The notes below the pieces were generated by a model. That model had not been told where the DNA came from and did not search any database. It worked only from the letters and a program-made list of their open reading frames with translations. A program made the translations under genes and the position numbers. Positions 8,685 to 16,773 of a stretch of DNA of 64,000 nucleotides are shown here, piece by piece (the first letter of the stretch is position 1; each line of letters begins with the position of its first letter). This stretch comes from Caldifermentibacillus hisashii (GTDB lineage Bacteria; Bacillota; Bacilli; Bacillales; Caldibacillaceae). The stretch lies in assembly GCF_027568575.1 (NCBI RefSeq), contig NZ_JANUVP010000007.1, one strand, 5' to 3'.

Positions 8685-9300
8685 AAGTCACACCTTATGA
8701 AAAGTTTTCCGCAAAATTTGAATAACCCATATTTAGTATGACATGAAATAGTTTTTTTGAGGATAAGACTCTCAAAAATAGGCTATTTGGGTATTTAGTA
8801 GGACATAAATTTTCGAGAAAAATGTTGAATTTTATCGAAATTTGTAATAAAGTTAGTTATTGTAAAAAGCAATATAAAAATATAGTAGATAAAGATTTTT
8901 GTGTGGCTAGAAGCGTTCCCAACAATAGATTTCCCTATCATGATGCAAACACTCCAAGAATCCGCAACAGTTTGAAAACTTCAAAGTAATGATCAGTATT
9001 GAGCATAGCCATGCTAGGGCAACGTATTAACTAAAATATTTTCGTTATTCTATTGAAGAATGAAATGAGTGATCAAACGAAAAAATGTAAAGAAAATCGA
9101 TGCTGTAAAAGTGAATTTTAGTACATTTTCAAAAGTGAGGGAAAAAAATTAAGAAAACGAATTCCTTTGACAGCGGAGTGTATGTTTTTCATACGTGAAA
9201 AGGGAGTAGCGCCATTTCACCGGAACCTGGAACATTTGTTGTAACTTTTGTGAAGAATGTCGCTTTTTACAGGATGAGTACGATAAAAAATCAAATATTT
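8685..9300. other. Gene-free stretch with decayed sequence
   Basis: No credible gene is seen. It holds two near-direct copies of TATTTAGTA(T/G)GACAT (about 8731 and 8793) around an imperfect inverted repeat (AATAGTTTTTTTGAG with CTCAAAAATAGGCTATT). Short open fragments occur near 8900-8990 that I cannot assign. The last part is presumably the promoter region of the riboswitch transcript. Confidence 0.4.
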
Positions 9301-9391
9301 TAGGGCAAACTATTCGAAAGGATAGGACGCAAAGCCTAGGGTCTAAGGTTGGAAATTCAAAGATTTTCTACTATGATCGCCTGGTTGCCAA
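9301..9391 (+). ncRNA. Class I cyclic-di-GMP riboswitch (GEMM-I)
   Basis: The conserved core is present in order: AGGGCAAAC, a TATTCGAAAGGATA P2 arm with the TCGAAAG tetraloop, GGACGCAAAGCC, GGTCTAAGG, a variable P3 hairpin, then CTATGATCGCCTGGTTGCCA closing the fold. These are the GEMM-I landmarks, including the A-rich GACGCAAAGCC segment that contacts the ligand. A terminator follows 25 bases later. The downstream gene is an EAL-domain cyclic-di-GMP phosphodiesterase, so the RNA would sense the substrate of the enzyme it controls. Whether ligand turns expression on or off cannot be told from sequence alone. Confidence 0.92.
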
Positions 9392-9414
9392 CGGATGAAT
9401 CAGTTTTATCTTTA

Positions 9415-9453
9415 CAATGGCTATTCTAGGGTGACCGGGAGTAGTCATTTTTT
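9415..9453 (+). terminator. Expression-platform terminator of the riboswitch
   Basis: An ATGGCTATT arm (about 9417-9425) pairs with AGTAGTCAT with two wobble pairs, followed by TTTTTTT (from about 9448). It lies between the aptamer and the EAL gene and is the likely regulated terminator. Confidence 0.7.
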
Positions 9454-9666
9454 TATACCTATAAGAAAGGATAAATTTTCCAAAAGGATATGAATTCGTT
9501 TGTTGCGGGAAATTTTAAGTATTAAGTGTAAGTGTAACAAGGAAAGTTACGCGAAAATACATCAAGCCGAAAAAATTAATTTTTCGGTGAACTATGCGTC
9601 ACGAGTCACCTTAAGGCTCGGGCGCCCAAGTTTGTTTAAAATATGTGGTAAAGTCGGGGTGCGTAA
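9454..9666 (+). other. Structured leader between the riboswitch terminator and the EAL gene
   Basis: This leader of about 210 bases has a CCGAAAAA/TTTTTCGG hairpin (9567-9574 with 9580-9587). A second nested hairpin near 9595-9632 pairs CGAGTC with GGCTCG, with an outer GCG/CGC. I do not recognise the second structure as a known riboswitch. Its position suggests further control of the EAL gene. Confidence 0.4.
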
Positions 9667-10416
9667 ATGAGTAAGTTAGAAAAGCAGATGTCGTTAAATA
9701 AAAATAACTACAATTTTTATCATGTTGTTCAGCCAATTTTTGAACTAAAGCAAAACAAAATTATTGGCTATGAGTTTTTATTGAGATCAGAACAAGTCCA
9801 TAATCCTGAACGTTTATTTGAAATGGCCAAGTCAACAAAACAGTTAATAAAGCTGGACAAATATTCAATCGAGTCTGTTTTTAGATTTGTTTCTGAGAGA
9901 GAATCCGATTTAACGGGATTATTTTTATTCATTAATGTGTTTCCGTCAACCATACTGAGTTCTGGTATGAAAGAATTTTTACAAACAATATTATTAATGA
10001 CTAATCTTTCTCCACAGCAGATTGTTTTTGAAATAAATGAATCTGAATGTGAAATAAATTTACCGGTATTTAAAAATGCGATCGGTCAATTAAGAAAAAA
10101 TGGATTTCTGGTGGCACTTGATGATGTAGGAAAAGGATATTCAAATATGAAAACGATTCTTGAAATTAATCCGGATATTGTGAAATTAGATAAGTACTTT
10201 TCAGAAGGTTTATCAAGAACACCTAATAAACAGAAAGTATTAAAGTCAATGATTCAGCTGCTTGACTCCAGCCTGATTTTAGAGGGATTGGAAACTGAAG
10301 AGGACTTAATGAGTGCCAAAGAAAATGGGGTTACGTACGGACAAGGATATTTTTTAGGAAAACCAGCCTTATTGAATACTTATATAAAAAAGGAAGAAGT
10401 AGTTACAAGTGATTAA
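9667..10416 (+). CDS. EAL-domain cyclic-di-GMP phosphodiesterase
   Basis: A 249-residue stand-alone EAL domain with no GGDEF or sensor domain. It would hydrolyse cyclic di-GMP to pGpG. Residues expected for metal and substrate binding are present: E36 (EFL in place of EAL), N90, E122, D152-D153, K173, E206 and Q226. Loop 6 reads DDVGKGYS instead of the common DDFGTGYS, so activity is likely but not certain. The ATG at 9667 lies after GGGGTGCG. It is preceded by a class I cyclic-di-GMP riboswitch and overlaps the next gene by 8 bases, indicating a two-gene operon with feedback on the second messenger. Confidence 0.9.
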   Translation: MSKLEKQMSLNKNNYNFYHVVQPIFELKQNKIIGYEFLLRSEQVHNPERLFEMAKSTKQLIKLDKYSIESVFRFVSERESDLTGLFLFINVFPSTILSSGMKEFLQTILLMTNLSPQQIVFEINESECEINLPVFKNAIGQLRKNGFLVALDDVGKGYSNMKTILEINPDIVKLDKYFSEGLSRTPNKQKVLKSMIQLLDSSLILEGLETEEDLMSAKENGVTYGQGYFLGKPALLNTYIKKEEVVTSD

Positions 10417-10768
10417 CGAGAATAAATTGCCGAAATTGAAGGAAGAATATCGGTGGAATTTATTAAAGCAGCAGTTTGATCTTGATCCCTCAAATGTAAT
10501 GTATAAAGAAATTAAGGAATCGTTAAACCGAATATTACACTATGTGTATTCCTATACAGATATTAAGTTTATTGATTTTATTGATGAAAAAGTTTTGTAT
10601 GGCTATATTAAATACCATATTTCCATTAATTTTAGTATTGTCGATTTTATGCATGTTCTAAAGGATATAAAAAACTTTATCTTTTTCCTAGAAAATATAA
10701 AAAACAGAAAAGCAATACCAAAAGTTGATTTCTCAACAAGTAATGTTCGTTTATGGCTCAGGTTTTAG
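10409..10768 (+). CDS. Uncharacterised 119-residue protein coupled to the EAL gene
   Basis: The GTG start at 10409 lies inside the EAL gene's end (GTGATTAA overlap, 8 bases), a typical coupled start. I do not recognise a family. It is predicted to be mostly helical and soluble, rich in I, F, Y and K, with a hydrophobic stretch near residues 70-95 (FSIVDFMHVLKDIKNFIFFL) that could be a buried helix. Given the tight coupling it may regulate or partner the phosphodiesterase, but that is inference. Confidence 0.65.
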   Translation: MINENKLPKLKEEYRWNLLKQQFDLDPSNVMYKEIKESLNRILHYVYSYTDIKFIDFIDEKVLYGYIKYHISINFSIVDFMHVLKDIKNFIFFLENIKNRKAIPKVDFSTSNVRLWLRF

Positions 10769-10802
10769 GGCAAGGCTGAGGCTACCAGAAAATGATTTGA
10801 AA

Positions 10803-10842
10803 GCGTAAAAAAAATAGGAGAACCCTTGTATGTTCTCCTATT
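10803..10842 (-). terminator. Terminator of the YknXYZ-like operon
   Basis: On the minus strand a perfect 11-bp stem (AATAGGAGAAC with GTTCTCCTATT, 10813-10842) is followed by a run of eight T. The permease stop codon lies within the stem. Confidence 0.88.
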
Positions 10843-12046
10843 CATACCTCAATGCGTCGATTGGGCTAAGTTTGGATGCTTTGTTGGCGGGAAGGATGCC
10901 AAAAATAATGCCAATGAACGCAGAAAATCCAACCCCGATGATTATGACAATCGGACTAACCGTTGCCGTAATAGGTGACCATTTTGAAACCATCATAGCT
11001 CCGATGATAGCAAGTCCAATACCAACAAGACCGCCAATTGAAGTTAATGTCATTGATTCAATAAGAAACTGTAATAATATTCTGCCGCGTGTCGCACCGA
11101 TCGCTTTTCTCAGTCCAATTTCCCTCGTTCTTTCCGTCACCGAAACAAGCATAATATTCATAACGCCAATTCCGCCTACTAATAAGGAAATTCCGGCGAT
11201 ACTTCCGATGAAAAGTGTCATCAAGTTAATAACCGTATCTACCTCTTTTTCGTAATCTGAAAAGTCATTGATGCTGTACTGCCCATCTTCAAGTTTTTTC
11301 GCTTTGGTTAATGTTTCGGCAGCAAGTCTTCCTGTTTCAGATATTTTTTCCGGGTCACTGGCGACAACGGCTAACTGCTCAATCTCTCTATTCCCGAACA
11401 TCATCGAAATTACCGTACGGGGCATGAGCATTTCACCATCTTCACTACGATATTGTTCCGGTATCGGGGACTCATAAACGCCCACAACTTTATAAGGATT
11501 CCCGTTTACGTCAACAATTTCACCAATAATATCTGCTTTATTTTTGAAAAATTTTTCCCTGGCTTTCGTGTCAACCATAATCACACGATTCAAACCGTCT
11601 GTATCTCTTGAATTTATCGGGCGTCCTTCAACTACTTGAATATTTCTGGCAGTGAAAAACTCGGGTCCGACCCCGGTAATTTGCATTTCCCCTTGCTTGT
11701 CTTCGTAAACCATCGGCCCCCAGCCTTGATTGGTGGCAATAACGGCTTTAACACCCGGAACCTTGGATAATACTTCTACATCCTCAGAAGTTAACACAGG
11801 CTCCTCCCAACTCATCTCAGATTCATCTTGCCCTTCGACAGGAATCGGTTCGTACCAAAGATCAACAGCATTTTCTTCTGTAGCAAATAATTCTTCGGTC
11901 ATTTTTGTTTTTGCACCCTGACCAATGGCAACAATGATAATCACCGCAGCGACCCCGATAATAACCCCGAGCATGGTTAAAATCGAACGTACCTTATGTT
12001 TCCAAATGGAGGATAATGCTAATTTAAAACTTTCAACTATACTCAT
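10838..12046 (-). CDS. MacB/YknZ-type ABC transporter permease
   Basis: A 402-residue permease. An N-terminal transmembrane helix (residues about 20-42, SILTMLGVIIGVAAVIIIVA) is followed by a large extracellular MacB-type periplasmic core domain. A C-terminal FtsX domain then carries three helices (about 275-395) with the signature ERTREIGLRKAIGATRGRI. This layout is that of MacB/YknZ mechanotransmission-type exporters. In Bacillus, YknWXYZ protects against the SdpC toxin. The ATG overlaps the ATPase stop by 4 bases. Together with the ATPase and adaptor genes upstream it forms a complete tripartite-like efflux operon adapted to a single membrane. Confidence 0.9.
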   Translation of the reverse strand: MSIVESFKLALSSIWKHKVRSILTMLGVIIGVAAVIIIVAIGQGAKTKMTEELFATEENAVDLWYEPIPVEGQDESEMSWEEPVLTSEDVEVLSKVPGVKAVIATNQGWGPMVYEDKQGEMQITGVGPEFFTARNIQVVEGRPINSRDTDGLNRVIMVDTKAREKFFKNKADIIGEIVDVNGNPYKVVGVYESPIPEQYRSEDGEMLMPRTVISMMFGNREIEQLAVVASDPEKISETGRLAAETLTKAKKLEDGQYSINDFSDYEKEVDTVINLMTLFIGSIAGISLLVGGIGVMNIMLVSVTERTREIGLRKAIGATRGRILLQFLIESMTLTSIGGLVGIGLAIIGAMMVSKWSPITATVSPIVIIIGVGFSAFIGIIFGILPANKASKLSPIDALRYE

Positions 12047-12720
12047 GGCCTTCTCCTCTGGTCATCCGTTATTCTTCCGTCCTTTATGGTAATAACCCTG
12101 TTGGTATATGCGGCAACCTCTTCCTCATGGGTAACAATAATGACCGTTTTTCCTTCTTTGTTGAACTGGACGAATAGTTCCATGATTTGCTTACTTGTCT
12201 TTGAATCCAGTGCTCCTGTCGGTTCGTCTGCTAATAGAATCGAGGGGTTATTGACAAGTGCCCGTGCAATGGCAACCCGTTGCTTTTGTCCGCCCGATAA
12301 TTCATTTGGTAAATGTTTCATGCGGTCTCCTAATCCAACTTTTTCAAGCATATGTTTTGCTTGCTCGATTCTTTTCCGCTTCGGAACACCGGCATAGATA
12401 AGTGGAGACTCGACATTTTTTAAAACATTCAACCTTGGAAGTAAAAAGAATTGTTGAAAAACAAATCCAATATGTTCATTTCTCAATTTTGCCAGTTTCT
12501 TTTCCTTTTCTTGTCCGATTTTTTCACCGTTCAACTCATAACTGCCGGAAGTAGGGTAATCTAAAAAACCGATAATGTTCATTAAGGTTGATTTTCCTGA
12601 GCCGGATGGACCCATGATGGCAACAAATTCACCATCTTCAATTTGTAAGCTAATGTCATGTAAGACGGGAACTTCAAGTGAACCCTTCCCGTAAACTTTG
12701 GTGATTTCACTCAATTTCAT
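12043..12720 (-). CDS. MacB/LolD/YknY-type ABC transporter ATPase
   Basis: A 225-residue ATPase with Walker A GPSGSGKST (residues about 38-46), Q-loop FQQ, signature LSGGQKQR, Walker B ILLADEPTGALDS and the H-loop HEEEVA. It belongs to the LolD/MacB nucleotide-binding family that energises FtsX-type permeases. ATG 12720 is preferred over the TTG one codon upstream. GGAGGTG lies 10 bases away, within the end of the adaptor gene, which it overlaps by 14 bases. The overlaps at both ends indicate translational coupling in the operon. Confidence 0.92.
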   Translation of the reverse strand: MKLSEITKVYGKGSLEVPVLHDISLQIEDGEFVAIMGPSGSGKSTLMNIIGFLDYPTSGSYELNGEKIGQEKEKKLAKLRNEHIGFVFQQFFLLPRLNVLKNVESPLIYAGVPKRKRIEQAKHMLEKVGLGDRMKHLPNELSGGQKQRVAIARALVNNPSILLADEPTGALDSKTSKQIMELFVQFNKEGKTVIIVTHEEEVAAYTNRVITIKDGRITDDQRRRP

Positions 12721-13924
12721 CAAAAGCGGTCACCTCCATGCCATCGTGCATACTTTCATCCGGAGACACAACGACAAGCTCATCTTTTGTTACGCCTTCA
12801 GTGATTTGGATTAATTCATCATTCATGGCTCCGGTTTTTACCTCACGTCTTTCTAATTTTCCTCCTGAAAGAACGTAACAGACGGATACCTCACCTTCAT
12901 CCAAAATTGCAGTATGCGGAACAACAGGAAGTTTTTCTGCTCCAACAATTTTCACTTCAAGGGATACGTGGAAACCTTGCCGAAGTTCTGATGTGTCATC
13001 GGTTATGGCAACCTTGAACGGATACATCGTTACATTTCCCCCGCCCATGGTGTCCATTGATTCTCCACTCCCCTCGGCGTTTGGAAATTGCGAAACCGAT
13101 TCAACAACACCTTTCCATTCACGATCTTTAAACACTTTTGGCCGGACAACTACTTCTTGTCCCGGTTGAATTTTTACTGCATCGAACTCACTCATCGTTC
13201 CAATTACTTTATATGGACTATTGGAAATAATATGTACGACAGGTTCAGTGGATCCTGTTTCGGTTTTCGCAATATTTTTATTTACCTTCACAACAATTCC
13301 GTCAATTTTACTGACTACGGTTAATTCCTTTTTACGCGTATTGAGCTCATTGATTAAATCTTGTGCGGCTGCGATTTCCGCTTTTGTATTTTCATATTGT
13401 AGTTCCAATTGTGTTTTTTCACTGGTCAATTGGTTTATGTCTTCTTGCGGCTCAACTGCATCAGGAGCTGACTCTTGATTGTTCGCAGGTTGTTTCTTTT
13501 TTGCCTCTTCAATCCGTTTATTTAATGCTGCAATTTGACTTTGTTCCGTATTGGCTCTCTTTTGAATTAACTCTTTTTCACGAACGGCTTTATTGTATTC
13601 AGCATCCAGATTAGTAGAGTTATATACAAATAGAGGGTCACCGGCTTTTACTGCTTGATTTTCTTCAACTTTATATTCGCTTATATCACCTTTATCCGGC
13701 TCTAAGAATACTTTTTGTTCACTCTCTGGAACAATTTCCCCGGTCACTAATATTGTTTCAACTAATTCTTGTTCTTTCGCTTTTTGAACCATGATACTCA
13801 TATTTTCACTTTCACTACTTGCCACGTCTGCTTTTTTTCCTTGTGATAAAAAGATAATTATTCCTGCAACTGCTAATACGCCGACAATCGAGATAATCCA
13901 TATCAAAATCTTTTTTCTTTTCAC
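12707..13924 (-). CDS. HlyD/MacA/YknX-type efflux adaptor
   Basis: A protein of about 405 residues. The GTG start at 13924 is chosen because GGGAGG lies 7 bases upstream, whereas the first in-frame ATG nine codons earlier would place that site inside the gene. A single N-terminal membrane anchor (ILIWIISIVGVLAVAGIIIF) is followed by a biotinyl-lipoyl half-motif, a long coiled-coil hairpin (about 115-200) and beta-barrel domains, as in membrane-fusion adaptors. It would link the permease to the outer surface. It is the first gene of the three-gene operon. Confidence 0.88.
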   Translation of the reverse strand: MKRKKILIWIISIVGVLAVAGIIIFLSQGKKADVASSESENMSIMVQKAKEQELVETILVTGEIVPESEQKVFLEPDKGDISEYKVEENQAVKAGDPLFVYNSTNLDAEYNKAVREKELIQKRANTEQSQIAALNKRIEEAKKKQPANNQESAPDAVEPQEDINQLTSEKTQLELQYENTKAEIAAAQDLINELNTRKKELTVVSKIDGIVVKVNKNIAKTETGSTEPVVHIISNSPYKVIGTMSEFDAVKIQPGQEVVVRPKVFKDREWKGVVESVSQFPNAEGSGESMDTMGGGNVTMYPFKVAITDDTSELRQGFHVSLEVKIVGAEKLPVVPHTAILDEGEVSVCYVLSGGKLERREVKTGAMNDELIQITEGVTKDELVVVSPDESMHDGMEVTAFDEIE

Positions 13925-14170
13925 ATGCCATCCTCCCAAACAAGTATTCATTCAATCTCTTAAATGTTTGTGTGTTGTAAAAATTCACTAATTACGCAGA
14001 ATTTTCTACACACTACGGAAAAATTATAACAAATATTTTACAAAAATGCTACAAAATTTTTACGAGTTTTTCGGAGAGTAAGATAACCCGTTTCGATCTG
14101 TTGCATTTAATTTTACAACAAGTAACCCCTTTCCAAAATATATTAAATCATAAATATCTATGGAAAATAG

Positions 14171-14179
14171 TGGTATAAT
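14171..14179 (+). promoter_or_regulatory. Extended -10 promoter of the phosphoesterase gene
   Basis: TGGTATAAT (14171-14179) is an extended -10 element 41 bases before the start codon. No clear -35 is seen. The remaining intergenic sequence (13925-14170) is A+T-rich and holds no gene. Confidence 0.5.
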
Positions 14180-14219
14180 GGAATAAAAAGTAATGAACCA
14201 TTGATTGTGAGGGATTGAA

Positions 14220-14762
14220 ATGAAGCTTGGATTTATTAGCGATACGCATGGTGGTTATGAGGATACACTTCAAGCTCTTGATTTGTTAAAAGGGGCTGAA
14301 TTGATTTGTCATGTGGGAGATGTTCTTTATCATGGTCCGCGAAATGATCTTCCGAAAAACTATGATCCTAAACAGTTAACGGAACTTCTTAAAAGTCGGA
14401 CCGATATCGTTTATGTTCGCGGAAATTGTGATGCCGATGTGGATGAAATGGTTTTGGAGCAAGACCTTTCACAAAAATCGAGAGTCATCGAATTTGATAA
14501 TTATCGGTTTTATGTTGTTCATGGATATGAGGAAACGGAAGAAGAGCGGCTGCAACGGGCAAAAGAGTTGGGTTGCCAAGTGGTCGTTTCAGGACATACA
14601 CATGTAAAGGTGCTGGAAAAACGGGACGGAGTGATTGTCCTAAATCCCGGAAGTACAACGATTCCAAAAGATGAGTCGAGGTCTTTTGCGTTTTATGAAA
14701 ATGGACAAATTGAATTATGGAGTCTTGATAGTCAAACGCCAATAAAGACTTTGAAATTATAA
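14220..14762 (+). CDS. YfcE-type metallophosphoesterase
   Basis: A 180-residue phosphodiesterase of the calcineurin-like MJ0936/YfcE family. The metal-binding motifs are visible: SDTHGG (residues 7-12), HVGDV, GNCD, and the C-terminal VVHG and SGHTH. NPGST follows and is typical of the family. YfcE cleaves artificial phosphodiesters and its natural substrate is unsettled. The ATG is 6 bases after GAGGG. It is not obviously in an operon, since a long repeat array starts about 35 bases downstream. Length is normal. Confidence 0.9.
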   Translation: MKLGFISDTHGGYEDTLQALDLLKGAELICHVGDVLYHGPRNDLPKNYDPKQLTELLKSRTDIVYVRGNCDADVDEMVLEQDLSQKSRVIEFDNYRFYVVHGYEETEEERLQRAKELGCQVVVSGHTHVKVLEKRDGVIVLNPGSTTIPKDESRSFAFYENGQIELWSLDSQTPIKTLKL

Positions 14763-14796
14763 TTATTTGGAGTTTCGCACGTTAGAAAACCAAAGC

Positions 14797-16725
14797 CCTT
14801 CTCGTCGATGGATGAGGAGGGAATTTTATTTTTGGTTGACGAGAGCATTTTTGTCGCAATTTTAAGGTGGGGAAGTCGGATTTTTGTCGGCGAGACTTGT
14901 TCTCGTCGTCGTTTTGAGTTGAGGAAGTCGGATTTTTGCCGGCGAGACCTGTTCTCGTCGCCACTTTGAGCCAGGAAACTCCCTTTTTTGGCGACGAGCC
15001 CTTTTCTCGTCGCCATTTTGAGCCGAGAAACTTCATTTTTTGGCGACGAGCCCTGTTCTCGTCGCCGTTTTGGGGTGGAAAACTCGATTTTTTGGCGACG
15101 AGACTCTTTCTCGTCGTCATTTTGAGCCGGGAAACTCCCTTTTTTGGCGACGAGCCCTTTTCTCGTCGCCATTTTGAGCCGAGAAACCCCATTTTTTGGC
15201 GACGAGACCTAATCTCGTCGTCATTTTGAGCCGAGAAACTCCCTTTTTTGGCGACGAGCCCTTTTCTCGTCGCCGTTTTGGGGTGGAAAACTCGATTTTT
15301 TGGCGACGAGACTCTTTCTCGTCGTCATTTTGAGCCGGGAAACTCCCTTTTTTGGCGACGAGCCCTTTTCTCGTCGCTATTTTTGGGCAGAAAACTTGAT
15401 TTTTTGGCGACGAGCCCTGTTCTCGTCGCCGTTTTGGGGTGGAAAACTCGATTTTTTGGCGACGAGACTCTTTCTCGTCGCTATTTTTGGGCAGAAAACT
15501 TGATTTTTTGGCGACGAGACTCTTTCTCGTCGCCGTTTTGAGGTCAGAAAGTCGTGTTTTTGGCGACGAGCCCTGTTCTCGTCGCCATTTTGAGCCGAGA
15601 AACCCCATTTTTTGGCGACGAGACCTAATCTCGTCGTCATTTTGAGCCGAGAAACCCCATTTTTTGTCGACGAGCCGCGTTCTCGTCGCCGTTTTGGGGT
15701 GAGAAACTCGATTTTTTGGCGACGAGACTCTTTCTCGTCGTCATTTTGAGCCGGGAAACTCCCTTTTTTGGCGACGAGGCCCTTTCTCGTCGCTATTTTT
15801 GGCCAGAAAACTCGATTTTTTGGCGACGAGCCGCGTTCTCGTCGCCGTTTTGGGGTGAGAAAGTCATGTTTTTGGCGACGAGACTTAATCTCGTCACCAT
15901 TTTGAGCCGAGAAACCCCATTTTTTGGAGACGAGACCTTTTCTCGTCGCCATTTTGAGCCGAGAAACTTCATTTTTTGGCGACGAGATTCATTCTCGTCG
16001 TCATTTTGAGGTGGGAAACCCCATTTTTTGGTGACGAGACTCTTTCTCGTCACCATTTTAAGCCGGGAAACTCCCTTTTTTGGCGACGAGCCCTTTTCTC
16101 GTCGCTATTTTTGGCCAGAAAATTTGATTTTTTGGCGACGAGCCGCGTTCTCGTCGCCGTTTTGGGGTGAGAAACTCGATTTTTTGGCGACGAGATCCTT
16201 TCTCGTCGTCATTTTGAGCCGGGAAACCCCATTTTTTGACGACGAAACCCTTTCTCGTCACCATTTTGAGCCGGAAAACTCCTTTTTTGGGTGACGAAGC
16301 CCATTCTCGTCGCCATTTTGAGGCGGGAAACTCCTTTTTTTGACGACGAGAACCTTTCTCGTCACCATTTTGAGCCGGAAAACCCCATTTTTTGACGACG
16401 AGACTCTTTCTCGTCGCCATTTTGAGCCGAGAAACCCCATTTTTTGGCGACGAGACCTAATCTCGTCGTCATTTTGAGCCGAGAAATACCTATTTTTGGC
16501 GACGAGACCTGATCTCGTCACCATTTTGGGATGAAAAACTCGATTTTTTGGCGACGAAACCCCTTCTCGTCGCTATTTTAAGGCAAGAAACACATAATTT
16601 TAGCGACGAAACCTATTCTCGTCACCATTTTGAGCCGGGAAACTCCTTTTTTTGGCGACCAAACCTTTTCTCGTCGCCAATTTGAAGCGAGAAACACCCC
16701 ATTTTACCGACGAATCATTTCTCCC
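14797..16725. repeat. Satellite-like array of about 36 palindromic units with a period of about 52 bp
   Basis: A core stem, GGCGACGAG, a 6-7 base variable loop and CTCGTCGCC recur with a mean spacing of 52 bases (for example 14990, 15042, 15096, 15147, 15199, through 16447, 16498 and 16549). The stems are joined by an A/T-rich linker in a few variants: ATTTTGAGCCGAGAAAC, GTTTTGGGGTGGAAAAC or CTATTTTTGGGCAGAAAAC, each followed by TTTTTT. The units at both ends are decayed and those in the middle are the most uniform. Some blocks of four units recur about 206 bases apart. Because 52 is not a multiple of 3, all frames stay partly open on both strands, but these frames are not genes. There are no unique spacers and no cas genes. 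Confidence 0.95.
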
Positions 16726-16773
16726 AAAATGAAAATAATAAGTAAGAAAAAATAAAAAATGGGAGATTGATTT

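Noticed and set aside
14732..16524. Overlapping repetitive open frames on both strands encoding R/K/S-rich proteins
   Set aside because: They are by-products of the 52-bp satellite. They lack ribosome sites and switch frame from unit to unit.
14797..16725. CRISPR array
   Set aside because: Both the palindromic stem and the linkers repeat, with no unique spacers of constant length, and no cas genes are nearby.
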